64,000 bases of DNA from contig NZ_CALCZQ010000030.1 in the NCBI RefSeq assembly GCF_937903345.1, forward strand, positions 372,001 through 436,000, read 5' to 3'. Within the stretch, counting starts at the first letter, position 1. The number at the start of each line of letters is the position of its first letter. The DNA comes from an uncultured Emticicia sp. (lineage in GTDB: Bacteria; Bacteroidota; Bacteroidia; Cytophagales; Spirosomataceae). Below the pieces are notes generated by a model, which saw only the letters and a list, made by a program, of their open reading frames with translations, ran no database searches and was not told where the DNA came from. The position numbers and the translations under genes were made by a program. Below are positions 15,006 to 24,090 of this stretch, in pieces.

Positions 15006-16298
15006 ATGAATATCCAATTTTTAATTCTCCTATTTTTAATAACTTTTTCGCAATGCAACATCGATAAAGTGTTTGATAATGAGCATGATATGAACAAACA
15101 AACGATTCCACTCGGAGGGAATGCTTGGACTACAAATAGAGCGGCTATTAAGGAAGAGGGCTTAATAAATTGGAATTCTGATTTGACGATTTGTCGAACT
15201 TATTTCAAAGTTGCCCAAAAAGGTTCACTCAAAGTATCGGTTCTGATGAATCCGAAAGGAAGTAAAAGTAAAATCAGTGTAAGTGTTTTAGGAAAAAGTA
15301 TTGAGTTTGTGGCGGAAGGCGATGCAGAAAAGGAATTTTTTGTTGGAGAATGGAATCTGCCGCAGTCGGGCTATATTTCGGTAGATATAAAAGGCATGAC
15401 TAAATCAAATGCCAACTTCGGGACGATTTCGAGTTTGGTTGTGAGTGGAACTTCAGTTTCTTCTGAGCTTACTTTTGTAAAAAATAACGAAGGTAATTTC
15501 TTTTATTGGGGAAGAAGAGGGCCTTCAGTTCATTTGCGTTATTCGACTGATGGCTTAGAAAATATAGAATGGTTTTATAATGAAATCACGATTCCGAAAG
15601 GGAATGATGTGATTGGTTCGTATTTTATGGCCAATGGTTTTGGGGAAGGTTATTTTGGAATGCAGGTAAATTCGGAAACTGAACGAAGAGTTTTGTTTTC
15701 TGTTTGGAGTCCGTTTGCAACCGATAACCCTGCCATAATTCCTCAAGACCAAAAGATTTTACTTCTAAAAAAAGGCGATGGCGTTTACACGGGCGAGTTT
15801 GGCAATGAAGGTTCGGGTGGACAAAGCTATTTGAAGTATGATTGGAAAGCTGGAAACACGTATCAATTTTTGTTGCAAGGGAAGCCAACGGCTGATAATT
15901 ATACTACTTACTCGGCATACTTTTTTGCCCCCGAAGAAAACCAATGGCGACTAATAGCGAGTTTCAAAAGGCCGAAAACATCGACTTATTTGAAAAGCTT
16001 GTATTCTTTTCTTGAAAATTTTATTCCCGAAACTGGTAATCAAGAACGAATGGGAAATTTTGATAATCAGTGGGTTTTTACTGCCAAAAATGGCTGGACG
16101 GAACTCAATCAAGTAACGTTTACAGCCGATAATACCGCACGAAAAGGCTATCGAGTTGATTATGACGGAGGTATTAAAGATGGTCAGTTTTATTTAAGAA
16201 ATTGTGGATTCTTCAATGAAAATACTTCGCTCAATCAGCAGTTTACAAGACCACTCAAAGGTAAAACGCCTTCGATTGACTTATCAAAGTTGCCTTAG
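15006..16298 (+). CDS. DUF3472/DUF5077 lipoprotein
   Basis: 430 residues from the ATG at 15006 (an in-frame TTG at 14982 would spoil the signal peptide). The N-terminus is a lipoprotein signal with lipobox FSQC at about residue 17. The first part (GGNAWTTNRAAIKEEGLINW to about 160) fits the DUF5077 sheet domain, the rest fits DUF3472 (YWGRRGPSVHLRYS, GYFGMQVNSETERRVLFSVWSPF, LASF-type strands). Such proteins are exported and often associated with polysaccharide utilisation. No sugar-acting neighbour is next to it, so its target is open. Confidence 0.85.
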   Translation: MNIQFLILLFLITFSQCNIDKVFDNEHDMNKQTIPLGGNAWTTNRAAIKEEGLINWNSDLTICRTYFKVAQKGSLKVSVLMNPKGSKSKISVSVLGKSIEFVAEGDAEKEFFVGEWNLPQSGYISVDIKGMTKSNANFGTISSLVVSGTSVSSELTFVKNNEGNFFYWGRRGPSVHLRYSTDGLENIEWFYNEITIPKGNDVIGSYFMANGFGEGYFGMQVNSETERRVLFSVWSPFATDNPAIIPQDQKILLLKKGDGVYTGEFGNEGSGGQSYLKYDWKAGNTYQFLLQGKPTADNYTTYSAYFFAPEENQWRLIASFKRPKTSTYLKSLYSFLENFIPETGNQERMGNFDNQWVFTAKNGWTELNQVTFTADNTARKGYRVDYDGGIKDGQFYLRNCGFFNENTSLNQQFTRPLKGKTPSIDLSKLP

Positions 16299-16455
16299 TA
16301 TGAAAACTCTTTTTGAGTAATTTCAAGTTAAATAGTACACAGTCAATAATCGGCAAGTCCGCAATAAGATAATAAACTTATAGAAAGATATTTAGCTATT
16401 TACAAATTTGTTGCTTAATTCTATTTTGATACTTTTTAATTGAAAACAAAAAATT

Positions 16456-16827
16456 ATGAATAAACTTTTTTTGAAAGCAGGTTCACTTTTGGGAGCAGTA
16501 GGAGTGATGGTTGGTGCTTTTGGGGCTCATGCTCTTAAGCCAATGCTCACGGCAAGCGGCCGATTTGAAACTTTTGAGACGGGCGTTCGCTACCAATTTT
16601 ATCATGCTATCGCATTGATTTTGATTGGGATTATCTCGAAGCATATTTCAAACAAATTTCTTATTTACAGTGGCTATTGTATTTTAGTTGGTGTATTGAT
16701 ATTTAGCGGGGCCTTATATACCATTTGTTTTACTGGCCTTAATGTTTTCGGTGCGGTTGCTCCAATCGGTGGTACTTTCTTAGTATTGGGTTGGTTATTA
16801 CTATTTTGGGCAATTAGGCAAGATTAA
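16456..16827 (+). CDS. DUF423 small membrane protein (YgdD-like)
   Basis: 123 residues with four membrane segments. The family N-terminus GSLLGAVGVMVGAFGAHALK, then FETGVRYQFYHAIALI and GGTFLVLGWLLLFWA, are all present. It is a widely conserved inner-membrane protein with no known activity. It stands alone, with the gene downstream convergent. Confidence 0.9.
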   Translation: MNKLFLKAGSLLGAVGVMVGAFGAHALKPMLTASGRFETFETGVRYQFYHAIALILIGIISKHISNKFLIYSGYCILVGVLIFSGALYTICFTGLNVFGAVAPIGGTFLVLGWLLLFWAIRQD

Positions 16828-16877
16828 ATAAATCAAGGATTTGATTGGAATATATATCTTACTTTCCAATCGAATTT

Positions 16878-17900
16878 TTAATGAACCAAGACCAGTTTTA
16901 AACTCAACTCCACAACTTCTCCCATACTTTTACAATTCAAAAATTTTGTGTCTTTATAATGCCTAGTAAGGTCCTGTTTGAGCAACTCAAGATTGGCATG
17001 TAATGAAAGCGTGTCTTTTTTCATCGTATCAATTAAATCGTGCATTCTGCTTTTTTCTTCTCGTAATCGATTTGCAATGAGGGTGCGTTCTTCTGCTTGG
17101 TATTGTTTTACTGACTCTGCCGTTAAGTATTTCATACCCATTTGAATCATGGCATAGTTTTGTTTAAAATATTGAGGCATATAGACTGATTTTGATGATT
17201 CATATGATTGTTGGTCGAAGTCAATGGCTCGCAGCCGATAGTGAAAATCTTCAAAATCGGGTGTGACGATTATAACAAAATTTGATGAATGCATATCACC
17301 CAAAAGTCTTACAAAACAACGCTCATTAAACTTTATAAACTCTTTACTTAAACGAATTGGATTAAAATTAGCATCATTTAGGTGGTTATTCATAAACTGG
17401 TCGGCAGGAATACCGGCAATGTGCTCTTCAACCAAGGTATCTTCATGCGTGCAGTAGCCAATCACATTTGGCGAAAGTAAGTGTTCCAACTCAAGGCCAT
17501 AGATGCGAGAAGCATCTGCTAATTTTATATAAAAATAGTCATGATTATCGTTGATTTTATTCACTATTCTAATTCTGAATGGTCTTGTATTAGCATAGGT
17601 GCAGGTATCGACTCTATCAACGACCAAATGTTTTATCACGGCATCATCGCCATCGGTTTTCAAATCAGCGTAAATTTTTTTTAAAGCCTCATAAATTTCT
17701 TCGAGGTCATTTTGAGGATACATTACTGTTTCCCAAAGCGTATCTTTTCCCTTTTTATCATAGAGTGGAAACGCATTATCGAAACGCAATAAATCTGTAT
17801 ATTTAATAGGCAATTCTTTTTCGCGACCATACTTTGAAAGGTATTTTCGTAATTTTTGTGATATTTTAAATGGTACTTTCTTCTTGGTGATGAGTGCCAT
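16878..17900 (-). CDS. Uncharacterised kinase-fold protein
   Basis: 340 residues, cytoplasmic, no signal peptide. GDMHSSN at 201-207 looks like the catalytic loop of aminoglycoside-phosphotransferase/kinase-like folds (GDxHxxN), AIDFDQ at 225-230 like the DFG-position metal loop, FYIKLADAS at about 123-131 could carry the ATP lysine, and EEHIAGIPADQF at 158-169 like the hinge. This is my reading of motifs, not a recognised family. The target (protein, sugar or small molecule) is unknown. Transcribed alone, divergent from a coiled-coil membrane protein. Confidence 0.55.
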   Translation of the reverse strand: MALITKKKVPFKISQKLRKYLSKYGREKELPIKYTDLLRFDNAFPLYDKKGKDTLWETVMYPQNDLEEIYEALKKIYADLKTDGDDAVIKHLVVDRVDTCTYANTRPFRIRIVNKINDNHDYFYIKLADASRIYGLELEHLLSPNVIGYCTHEDTLVEEHIAGIPADQFMNNHLNDANFNPIRLSKEFIKFNERCFVRLLGDMHSSNFVIIVTPDFEDFHYRLRAIDFDQQSYESSKSVYMPQYFKQNYAMIQMGMKYLTAESVKQYQAEERTLIANRLREEKSRMHDLIDTMKKDTLSLHANLELLKQDLTRHYKDTKFLNCKSMGEVVELSLKLVLVH

Positions 17901-18031
17901 AAGTACTTTTTTATTTGGATTAATTTCGAATAATCAATTTAATTTTTCGCAAAATACAGAATCAATTGTCATTTAGTAAAAAAAAACTATAAATTTTACC
18001 TTTATAAAGATAAATAGTTTCAATAAAAATA

Positions 18032-18039
18032 TAACTTTG
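18032..18039 (+). promoter_or_regulatory. -7 promoter motif TAACTTTG
   Basis: Matches TAnnTTTG 44 nt upstream of the coiled-coil protein ATG at 18084. No good -33 TTTG at the expected distance, so moderate support only. Confidence 0.35.
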
Positions 18040-18083
18040 TCATTAGTAAACCTGTAACTCAAAATACTTAACATTCGATTTCT

Positions 18084-19037
18084 ATGGAAAACATGCAAGA
18101 AAGAAAAAGTAATACAGCTATGACGGCGGGCCTCGTTTTGGCTTGTGCATTGGCAGCTCTTTTTGGATTTCTTTACTTCAACGCTCGACAGGATATTGAT
18201 TCTAAAAACGTTGACATTTCAACAAAAACTAAAGAGTTATTGTTGACAAATACCAAACTTGACTCAATTTCAGCCGAATTAGATAAAAAAATTGCAGAAG
18301 TTAGTTCTCTTGGTGGACAAGTAGCTGACCTTGAAGCTTTGAAGGCTCAACTTATAAACGATAAGAAAAACTTAGTAAACTCTAAGAGTGTTTCGATTCG
18401 TGATTTTGAAAGCAAAATCAAAGGATATGAGGCTGCTTTGAGTGCAAAAGATGTTGAAATTGCCAAGTTAAGAGAAGAAAATGCTCAGTTGACCACCGAA
18501 GTAAAAACACTGGGCAATGAAAACTTGAATTTAAAAACTAATGTTTCGACCTTAAAAACTGATAAACAAGCACTCGCTGATTCAGTTTATGCAACAACTG
18601 TTAAGAATAAAGAATTGGCTGAAAAAGTAACTCTCGCTGCTGCTTTAAAAGCTATGAATGTTTCGGTAAATGCAATTAATTCTCGAGGTAAGGAGCGTGA
18701 AGGTGGTGAATATAAAGCAAAACGTGTAGATAAGGTAAAAATCTCTTTCAAGTTAGTAGAAAACCCTTTGACTAAGCGTGAAAATAAAGTAGTTTATATG
18801 CGTATGCTCGACCCACAAGGTAACTGTATTTCTGATATGGCGACTGGTTCTGGTGCGTTTAATTTTGGTGGAAAAGAAATGGTTTACACTGCCAAACAAT
18901 CAGTAATGTATGATAACTCTGGTCAGAATGTTGATTTTATCTATTCTCGTGGAGCGAATTACTCAAAAGGAAAATACAATATCGAACTTTATTCTGAAGG
19001 ATTTAGCATCGGTCGTGGTATTTTTGAAGTAAAGTAA
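18084..19037 (+). CDS. Membrane-anchored coiled-coil protein
   Basis: 317 residues: a single membrane segment at about 13-33 (TAGLVLACALAALFGFLYF), a long heptad-repeat coiled coil from about 40 to 195 (KLREENAQLTTEVKTLGNEN), and a compact C-terminal domain (KRVDKVKISFKLVENPLTKR, VVYMRMLDPQGNCISDM, YNIELYSEGFSIGRGIFEVK). The C-terminal part recurs in Bacteroidota proteins of this architecture. I infer an envelope scaffold facing the periplasm. Function unknown. A strong terminator follows. Confidence 0.75.
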   Translation: MENMQERKSNTAMTAGLVLACALAALFGFLYFNARQDIDSKNVDISTKTKELLLTNTKLDSISAELDKKIAEVSSLGGQVADLEALKAQLINDKKNLVNSKSVSIRDFESKIKGYEAALSAKDVEIAKLREENAQLTTEVKTLGNENLNLKTNVSTLKTDKQALADSVYATTVKNKELAEKVTLAAALKAMNVSVNAINSRGKEREGGEYKAKRVDKVKISFKLVENPLTKRENKVVYMRMLDPQGNCISDMATGSGAFNFGGKEMVYTAKQSVMYDNSGQNVDFIYSRGANYSKGKYNIELYSEGFSIGRGIFEVK

Positions 19038-19054
19038 TTCTTGTTCTTCTGATT

Positions 19055-19104
19055 AAAAAAGAGAGGGTCTGTTCTTTTATTAGGGCAGTCTCTCTCTTTT
19101 TTTT
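19055..19104 (+). terminator. Intrinsic terminator after the coiled-coil gene
   Basis: AAAAAAGAGAG and CTCTCTCTTTTTTTT form an A/U-rich stem continued by GTCTG/CAG pairing, with a terminal run of eight T. Confidence 0.75.
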
Positions 19105-19423
19105 GTTTCAAGATTTAATTATTGACGATAAAGAAAACTACTTTTATTAAAGAAACTTATTGATTTTAGTATTATATCGCTTCGATTTTTAGTATTTTTT
19201 TGCTTCGTGAACTGTCACATGTCTTTTGTTATTATTAATAAAAAGTACAAAGCAATGAGAAAATGTACTTTTCTACACTATCATCTTAAGTAACAGGATA
19301 TTATTAATTAACAAATTTGCAAAAAGCTAAATAGCTGTCTGAATACTAATTATCATAATTGGATCTGTATACTAATAACTGTGGAGTAAATAAGAAGAAA
19401 AAAATCCATTTGTAAAACTCGAC
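19105..19423. other. AT-rich gap with nothing recognised
   Basis: About 320 bp between two convergent terminators. No coding frame, palindrome or promoter that stands out. Confidence 0.6.
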
Positions 19424-19464
19424 AAAAAAAGGCAATACTAAATTTTGATTTAATATTGCCTTTT
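19424..19464 (-). terminator. Intrinsic terminator after ftsH
   Basis: AAAAGGCAATA pairs with TATTGCCTTTT; on the minus strand the stem ends in a run of T. It is 20 bp past the ftsH stop. Confidence 0.8.
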
Positions 19465-19483
19465 ACACAAATAAAATTATTAT

Positions 19484-21487
19484 TTATTCTATAACTGGAG
19501 TTGTTACATCAACAGGAGTATCGATTTTATCCATAAACTCTTGATAATTCGTTAATTTCTCAAATGGACGTTTACCAATCAATTCCACTAAATCAGATTG
19601 ATGAAGAATCTCCTTTTTAAGTAATTCTTGTGCTACTTTTTCCAATTCTTCACGTTTCTCTATCAATAATTCTTTTGTTCTTAGATAGGCACCTTCAATA
19701 AGTTTTTTAACCTCCTCATCAATAGTTTTGGCAGTATCTTCCGAATATGGTTTCGTGAACGACATTTCGCCTTGTCCTTTTGAATCATAGAAAGAAACAT
19801 TTCCGATTTTATCATTCATGCCATATATACTAATCATACCATACGCACTTTTTGTAATACGTTCTAAGTCGCTCAATGCACCAGTTGTAATTTTTCCAAA
19901 AACAACTTCTTCTGCAGCACGACCGCCGAGCGTCATACACATTTCATCGATTAGTTGCTCAGTTCTATACAGATATTGTTCTTTCGGCAAATATTGTGCG
20001 TAGCCCAATGCTGCAATTCCACGAGGGACGATACTAACTTTTACTAATGGATTAGCGTGCTCTAAAAACCAACCAGCCACAGCGTGGCCTGCTTCATGAT
20101 ACGCGACTATTTCTTTTTCTTCTGGCGAAATCAATTTATTTTTCTTCTCCAATCCTCCAATTTCACGGTCAATTGCATCATAAAAATCAATCATTTCAAT
20201 AGCAGGTTTACCTCTACGGGCAGCCAAAAGAGCCGCTTCATTACAAACATTTGCAATTTCAGCACCTGCGAAACCTGGTGTATTGGTTGCTAATTTCTTA
20301 ACATCTATGTTATTATCAAGTTTCAAAGGTTTCATATGAACCTTGAAGATAGCTTCACGACCAACTATATCTGGGGTATCAACACTAATTTGGCGGTCGA
20401 ATCGACCTGGACGCATTAAAGCGGCATCTAAAACGTCTGGTCTGTTAGTTGCTGCCAAAATGATGATTCCTGCATCTGAGCCAAATCCATCCATTTCTAC
20501 CAATAATGAGTTAAGTGTGTTTTCACGCTCGTCGTTTGCACCTGGCATTGAGCCGCGTCCGCGTGAGCGACCAACTGCATCGATTTCATCAATAAAAATG
20601 ATACAAGGAGCTTTTTCTTTGGCCTGTTTAAATAGATCACGTACACGAGCAGCACCAACACCCACAAACATTTCAACGAAATCTGAACCTGAAAGTGAGA
20701 AAAACGGAACACTTGCTTCACCAGCTACCGCTTTCGCCAACAAGGTTTTCCCAGTTCCAGGAGGACCTACAAGCAATGCACCTTTTGGTATTTTACCACC
20801 GAGTTCAGTATATTTTTTCGGAGTTTTCAAGAAATCAACAATTTCCTGCAATTCTTCCTTGGCCTCTTCCAAACCTGCTACATTATCAAAAGTAATTTTT
20901 ACTTTACTATCGGCATCGAATAAAGCAGCTCTTGATTTTCCAATATTAAAAATTTGGCCTCCCGGGCCACCACCACCAGTCATTCGGCTCATTAAGAAAT
21001 ACATGAGTCCAAGAACTACAACGAATGGAAGTAAATTTACAATCCAATTAGTCATATCTTGTCTTTCAACGCTCTCTGGGTATAATGTTTGTCGATAAGC
21101 CTCGTCTATACTAGCAGTTTTCAAGAAATTTGTATAATCATTCATAAATGATTCTACAGAAACTAAATCCACTTTCAGGTGTGGTCCACCAGCATTATAA
21201 CGATTATTGCCTAAATCTTTTTTGTATTGTGGTTTTTGAAGGGCATCACGAGTAAGGCTTACTTCTACACTACGATTGCCTTCGACCACCGCTACTTTTT
21301 CTACATCTTTCAGCAAAATCATTTGTTCAAGCTGTTTATACTTAATCGGTGCCAATGAAGCTGACCTCGAAAAAAGCAAAAAACCTATTATACCCATGAT
21401 AATCGCCGCCACTATCCATCCCTGCAAACCGCCTCCATTGTTGGCTGGCTTTCTTTTCGGAAATTCGTTACTGTTGTTGTCTGACAT
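19484..21487 (-). CDS. ftsH: ATP-dependent zinc metalloprotease FtsH
   Basis: 667 residues, normal length. Two membrane segments (about 23-40 and 148-170) bracket a periplasmic domain. The AAA module has Walker A GPPGTGKT at 241-248, Walker B IIFIDEIDA at about 296-304 and the second region of homology ATNRPDVLDAALMRPGRFDR. The zinc site is HEAGH at 464-468 with the third ligand in the following domain. The N-terminus is unusually polar and Asn/Gly-rich before the first membrane segment, as in other Bacteroidota. It degrades misfolded membrane and some cytoplasmic proteins. Downstream of rsfS on the same strand (98-nt gap), likely co-transcribed. Confidence 0.98.
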   Translation of the reverse strand: MSDNNSNEFPKRKPANNGGGLQGWIVAAIIMGIIGFLLFSRSASLAPIKYKQLEQMILLKDVEKVAVVEGNRSVEVSLTRDALQKPQYKKDLGNNRYNAGGPHLKVDLVSVESFMNDYTNFLKTASIDEAYRQTLYPESVERQDMTNWIVNLLPFVVVLGLMYFLMSRMTGGGGPGGQIFNIGKSRAALFDADSKVKITFDNVAGLEEAKEELQEIVDFLKTPKKYTELGGKIPKGALLVGPPGTGKTLLAKAVAGEASVPFFSLSGSDFVEMFVGVGAARVRDLFKQAKEKAPCIIFIDEIDAVGRSRGRGSMPGANDERENTLNSLLVEMDGFGSDAGIIILAATNRPDVLDAALMRPGRFDRQISVDTPDIVGREAIFKVHMKPLKLDNNIDVKKLATNTPGFAGAEIANVCNEAALLAARRGKPAIEMIDFYDAIDREIGGLEKKNKLISPEEKEIVAYHEAGHAVAGWFLEHANPLVKVSIVPRGIAALGYAQYLPKEQYLYRTEQLIDEMCMTLGGRAAEEVVFGKITTGALSDLERITKSAYGMISIYGMNDKIGNVSFYDSKGQGEMSFTKPYSEDTAKTIDEEVKKLIEGAYLRTKELLIEKREELEKVAQELLKKEILHQSDLVELIGKRPFEKLTNYQEFMDKIDTPVDVTTPVIE

Positions 21488-21585
21488 TTTTCTAATTTTT
21501 CAAGATTTAATGCAATCGTTATTTATATAAATAAAATAACCTTTACAAGGTTTTGACCTATGTAAAGGTTCAAATATTCTTAACA

Positions 21586-21993
21586 TCATTCGAATACCAT
21601 TTGTTTTGGTACTTCTTTCTCAAAGCTTTCTTCGATGAGCGTGGTTTCGGCATCGCCCCAAAGTGATTCTAAATCATAAAATTTTCGACGGTCTTTTCTA
21701 AAAACGTGAACAACCACATCTACGTAGTCTAACAAAATCCATTCTCGGTTTTGTCGCCCTTCTTGGTGCCAAGGATTAACTTTGGAGGCCTTGAAAACTT
21801 CTTCGTCTACTGAATCTGCAATAGCAGCGATTTGAGTGTCGGTATTACCTGAGCATATTACAAAAAAGTCAGTGATGGAATTGTTTACCTTGCGTAAGTC
21901 CATGACTACAATATTGATCGCTTTTTTTTCTAACATTCCGTGTACTATAAAGCGACTTAACTCCTCACCAGAAAATTCTTTAATTTCTTTCAT
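21586..21993 (-). CDS. rsfS: Ribosome silencing factor RsfS (Iojap family)
   Basis: 135 residues. Family signatures: NIVVMDLRKVNNSITDFFVI, CSGNTDTQIAAIADSV, PWHQEGRQNREWILLDYVDV and VHVFRKDRRKFYDLESLWGDAE. It binds L14 (uL14) and blocks 50S/30S joining when nutrients are short. The rsfS-ftsH order is common in Bacteroidota, which supports both calls. A short acidic tail follows the WGDAE motif. Confidence 0.95.
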   Translation of the reverse strand: MKEIKEFSGEELSRFIVHGMLEKKAINIVVMDLRKVNNSITDFFVICSGNTDTQIAAIADSVDEEVFKASKVNPWHQEGRQNREWILLDYVDVVVHVFRKDRRKFYDLESLWGDAETTLIEESFEKEVPKQMVFE

Positions 21994-22185
21994 TCAATCT
22001 TATCTTCATTTAATTTTGTGAGCGGTTCGTTTTGATTATAGTGAAGTGATAATGATAAATGTTTGATGTAAAACTTTTTACTTATCATTAAAAGTTCAAA
22101 AAAAGCATCTTTCTTTTGAAAGCGTACGAACTTCACGAAAAATATTTTTTACGTGCATCTCTTAAAATGCTAAATTACTACAAAA

Positions 22186-22953
22186 TTGGACAATTTTCAA
22201 CCCAAAACTTTATTTCTCGGCAAAAATAGCATTTATCTGCCAAGTTGTCATTCAACTAACGATATTGCGGCTGAAATAATTCAAACTAAGACAGTATTCG
22301 ATGGAACAATTGTCATTACGTCTGACCAAACCGCGGGACGTGGACAACGTGGAAGTACTTGGGAGGCATTGCCCGATCAAAATATTACTGTTTCGATGAT
22401 TTTGAAACCTGATTTTTTGAATATTTCTCAACAATTTAGGCTTAATATGGCTGTTTCGCTTGGTATTTATGAGTTTTTGTGTAAGTATTTATCAGAAGGG
22501 CTCGCAGTTAAATGGCCAAATGATATTTACGTTAGTAATCGAAAAATGGGTGGGGTTTTGATAGAAAATACATTTTCTGGAAGTAGATTTGTTTATTCTG
22601 TAATTGGTATTGGCTTGAATATCAATCAGATGATTTTTTCAAATGATTGGGCAATTTCATTGAAATTGGCTTCCCAGAAATTGGATGATTTTCGGATTGA
22701 AAAACTAATCGAGCAACTTTGTGAATGTATTGAAAAATATTATCTACAGTTGAAAAACGGTCACTCGGATATGCAGAAAAAAAAGTATTTAGAGCGTTTA
22801 TTTAGGTTTGGAGAATGGCATCAGTATGACCAAAATGGTAAACGATTTCTCGGAAAAATAATTGATGTAGCCGAAACTGGTCATTTGATAATGAAAGTTG
22901 GTGAAGAACTGAAAATGTATGATTTTAAAGAAATTTCGTTTGTAATTGAATAA
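22186..22953 (+). CDS. birA: Biotin--[acetyl-CoA-carboxylase] ligase (BirA, catalytic part only)
   Basis: 255 residues, without the N-terminal helix-turn-helix of E. coli BirA, so it is not a repressor. Biotin-binding loop TAGRGQRGSTWEALPDQN, and KWPNDIYVSNRKMGGVLIEN follow the family. A C-terminal SH3-like domain is present (GKRFLGKIIDVAETGHLIMK). The frame is closed by a stop at 22171-22173, and TTG at 22186 is the only plausible start before the conserved PKTLFLGKNSIYLPSCHSTN region. It is divergent from rsfS, as in many relatives. Confidence 0.93.
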   Translation: MDNFQPKTLFLGKNSIYLPSCHSTNDIAAEIIQTKTVFDGTIVITSDQTAGRGQRGSTWEALPDQNITVSMILKPDFLNISQQFRLNMAVSLGIYEFLCKYLSEGLAVKWPNDIYVSNRKMGGVLIENTFSGSRFVYSVIGIGLNINQMIFSNDWAISLKLASQKLDDFRIEKLIEQLCECIEKYYLQLKNGHSDMQKKKYLERLFRFGEWHQYDQNGKRFLGKIIDVAETGHLIMKVGEELKMYDFKEISFVIE

Positions 22954-22978
22954 AAATTTATCGTAAAATACCTCAATA

Positions 22979-24004
22979 TTGAAAACAATCATTTTAAATA
23001 AACCACAAGAGTTACAGCTAATTAGTCGAGATTTTGATGACACTTTGACTGAAAATGAGGCTTTACTGAAAATCCATAGAATAGGAATTTGTGGTACCGA
23101 TTATCATGCTTATCGAGGTCGTCAGCCTTTTTTTTCGTACCCGCGTGTGCTTGGTCATGAGTTGGGTGCGGAAGTGATGGCTTTAGGAAGTGGGGCAGAT
23201 GAGAATGGAATCACAATCGGTGATAAAGTTTCGGTTGAGCCTTACCTTAATTGCGGTGAATGTCAACCATGCAAAAATGGTAAGATTAATTGTTGTGAAA
23301 GTCTAAAAGTTTTAGGTGTTCATGTTGATGGTGGTATGGAGGAATATTTGAAAGTGCCTGTAAATAAGTTACATAAGTCAGATTTCTTGAGCTATGAGCA
23401 ACTGGCTTTGGTGGAAACTTTGGGGATTGGCTCACATGCAGTTCAACGTGCCACTATAACTGAGAATGATATTGTGCTGGTGATAGGGGCGGGTCCAATT
23501 GGTTTGTCGGTCATTCAGTTTGTAAAAATTATTGGGGCAAAAATAGTAGTTATGGATTTTAGCAAACAACGTCTTGATTTTGCCAACGAAGCGATTGGAA
23601 TAGATGAAATTATCATGGCCAAAGATGATTTTTCGGCTGAAGATTTACGGAAAATATTAAAAGGAAACATGCCAACGGCTGTATTTGATGCCACAGGCAA
23701 TGCAGCATCGATGATGAAGGCGTTTTCATATGTAGCTTTTGGAGGAAAATTGGTTTATGTTGGGCTTTTTCAAGGCGAAGTAACCTTTTTTGACCCTGAT
23801 TTTCATCGCCGAGAAATCACACTTTTAGCAAGTAGAAATGCTCTTCCTACTGATTTTAAGGATATTATCGTAAAAATGGAAAGTGGGCAAATAAACACCA
23901 AGGCTTGGCTTACACACGAAGCGGCTTTTGGTGATTTGCCCACTGTTTTCGAAACTTGGCTTGACCCAAAATCAGCGGTGATTAAGGCAATGGCAGTTCT
24001 TTGA
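22979..24004 (+). CDS. Zinc-dependent alcohol/polyol dehydrogenase (MDR family)
   Basis: 341 residues starting with TTG at 22979 (no ATG nearby). Catalytic zinc ligands lie in GICGTDYHAYRG and LGHELGAEV; the structural zinc lobe is NCGECQPCKNGKINCC. The cofactor fold is VIGAGPIGLSVIQF followed by VMDFSKQR, where Asp suggests NAD. It oxidises a sugar alcohol or secondary alcohol; closest types are sorbitol/threonine/galactonate dehydrogenases, and I cannot choose among them. It follows birA after 25 nt, but the two are functionally unrelated. Confidence 0.88.
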   Translation: MKTIILNKPQELQLISRDFDDTLTENEALLKIHRIGICGTDYHAYRGRQPFFSYPRVLGHELGAEVMALGSGADENGITIGDKVSVEPYLNCGECQPCKNGKINCCESLKVLGVHVDGGMEEYLKVPVNKLHKSDFLSYEQLALVETLGIGSHAVQRATITENDIVLVIGAGPIGLSVIQFVKIIGAKIVVMDFSKQRLDFANEAIGIDEIIMAKDDFSAEDLRKILKGNMPTAVFDATGNAASMMKAFSYVAFGGKLVYVGLFQGEVTFFDPDFHRREITLLASRNALPTDFKDIIVKMESGQINTKAWLTHEAAFGDLPTVFETWLDPKSAVIKAMAVL

Positions 24005-24090
24005 TTTTTTGTAAATTAATTACATACTATTGCTTATACCTGTTTTGTTCTACAACAATCTGGCTGTTTTTTACATAGAATGAAATCCAA

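Noticed and set aside
20343..21098. 251-codon open frame on the plus strand
   Set aside because: It is antisense to ftsH, whose AAA motifs lie exactly here. Ser/Pro/Thr-rich composition and lack of any domain show it is a shadow.
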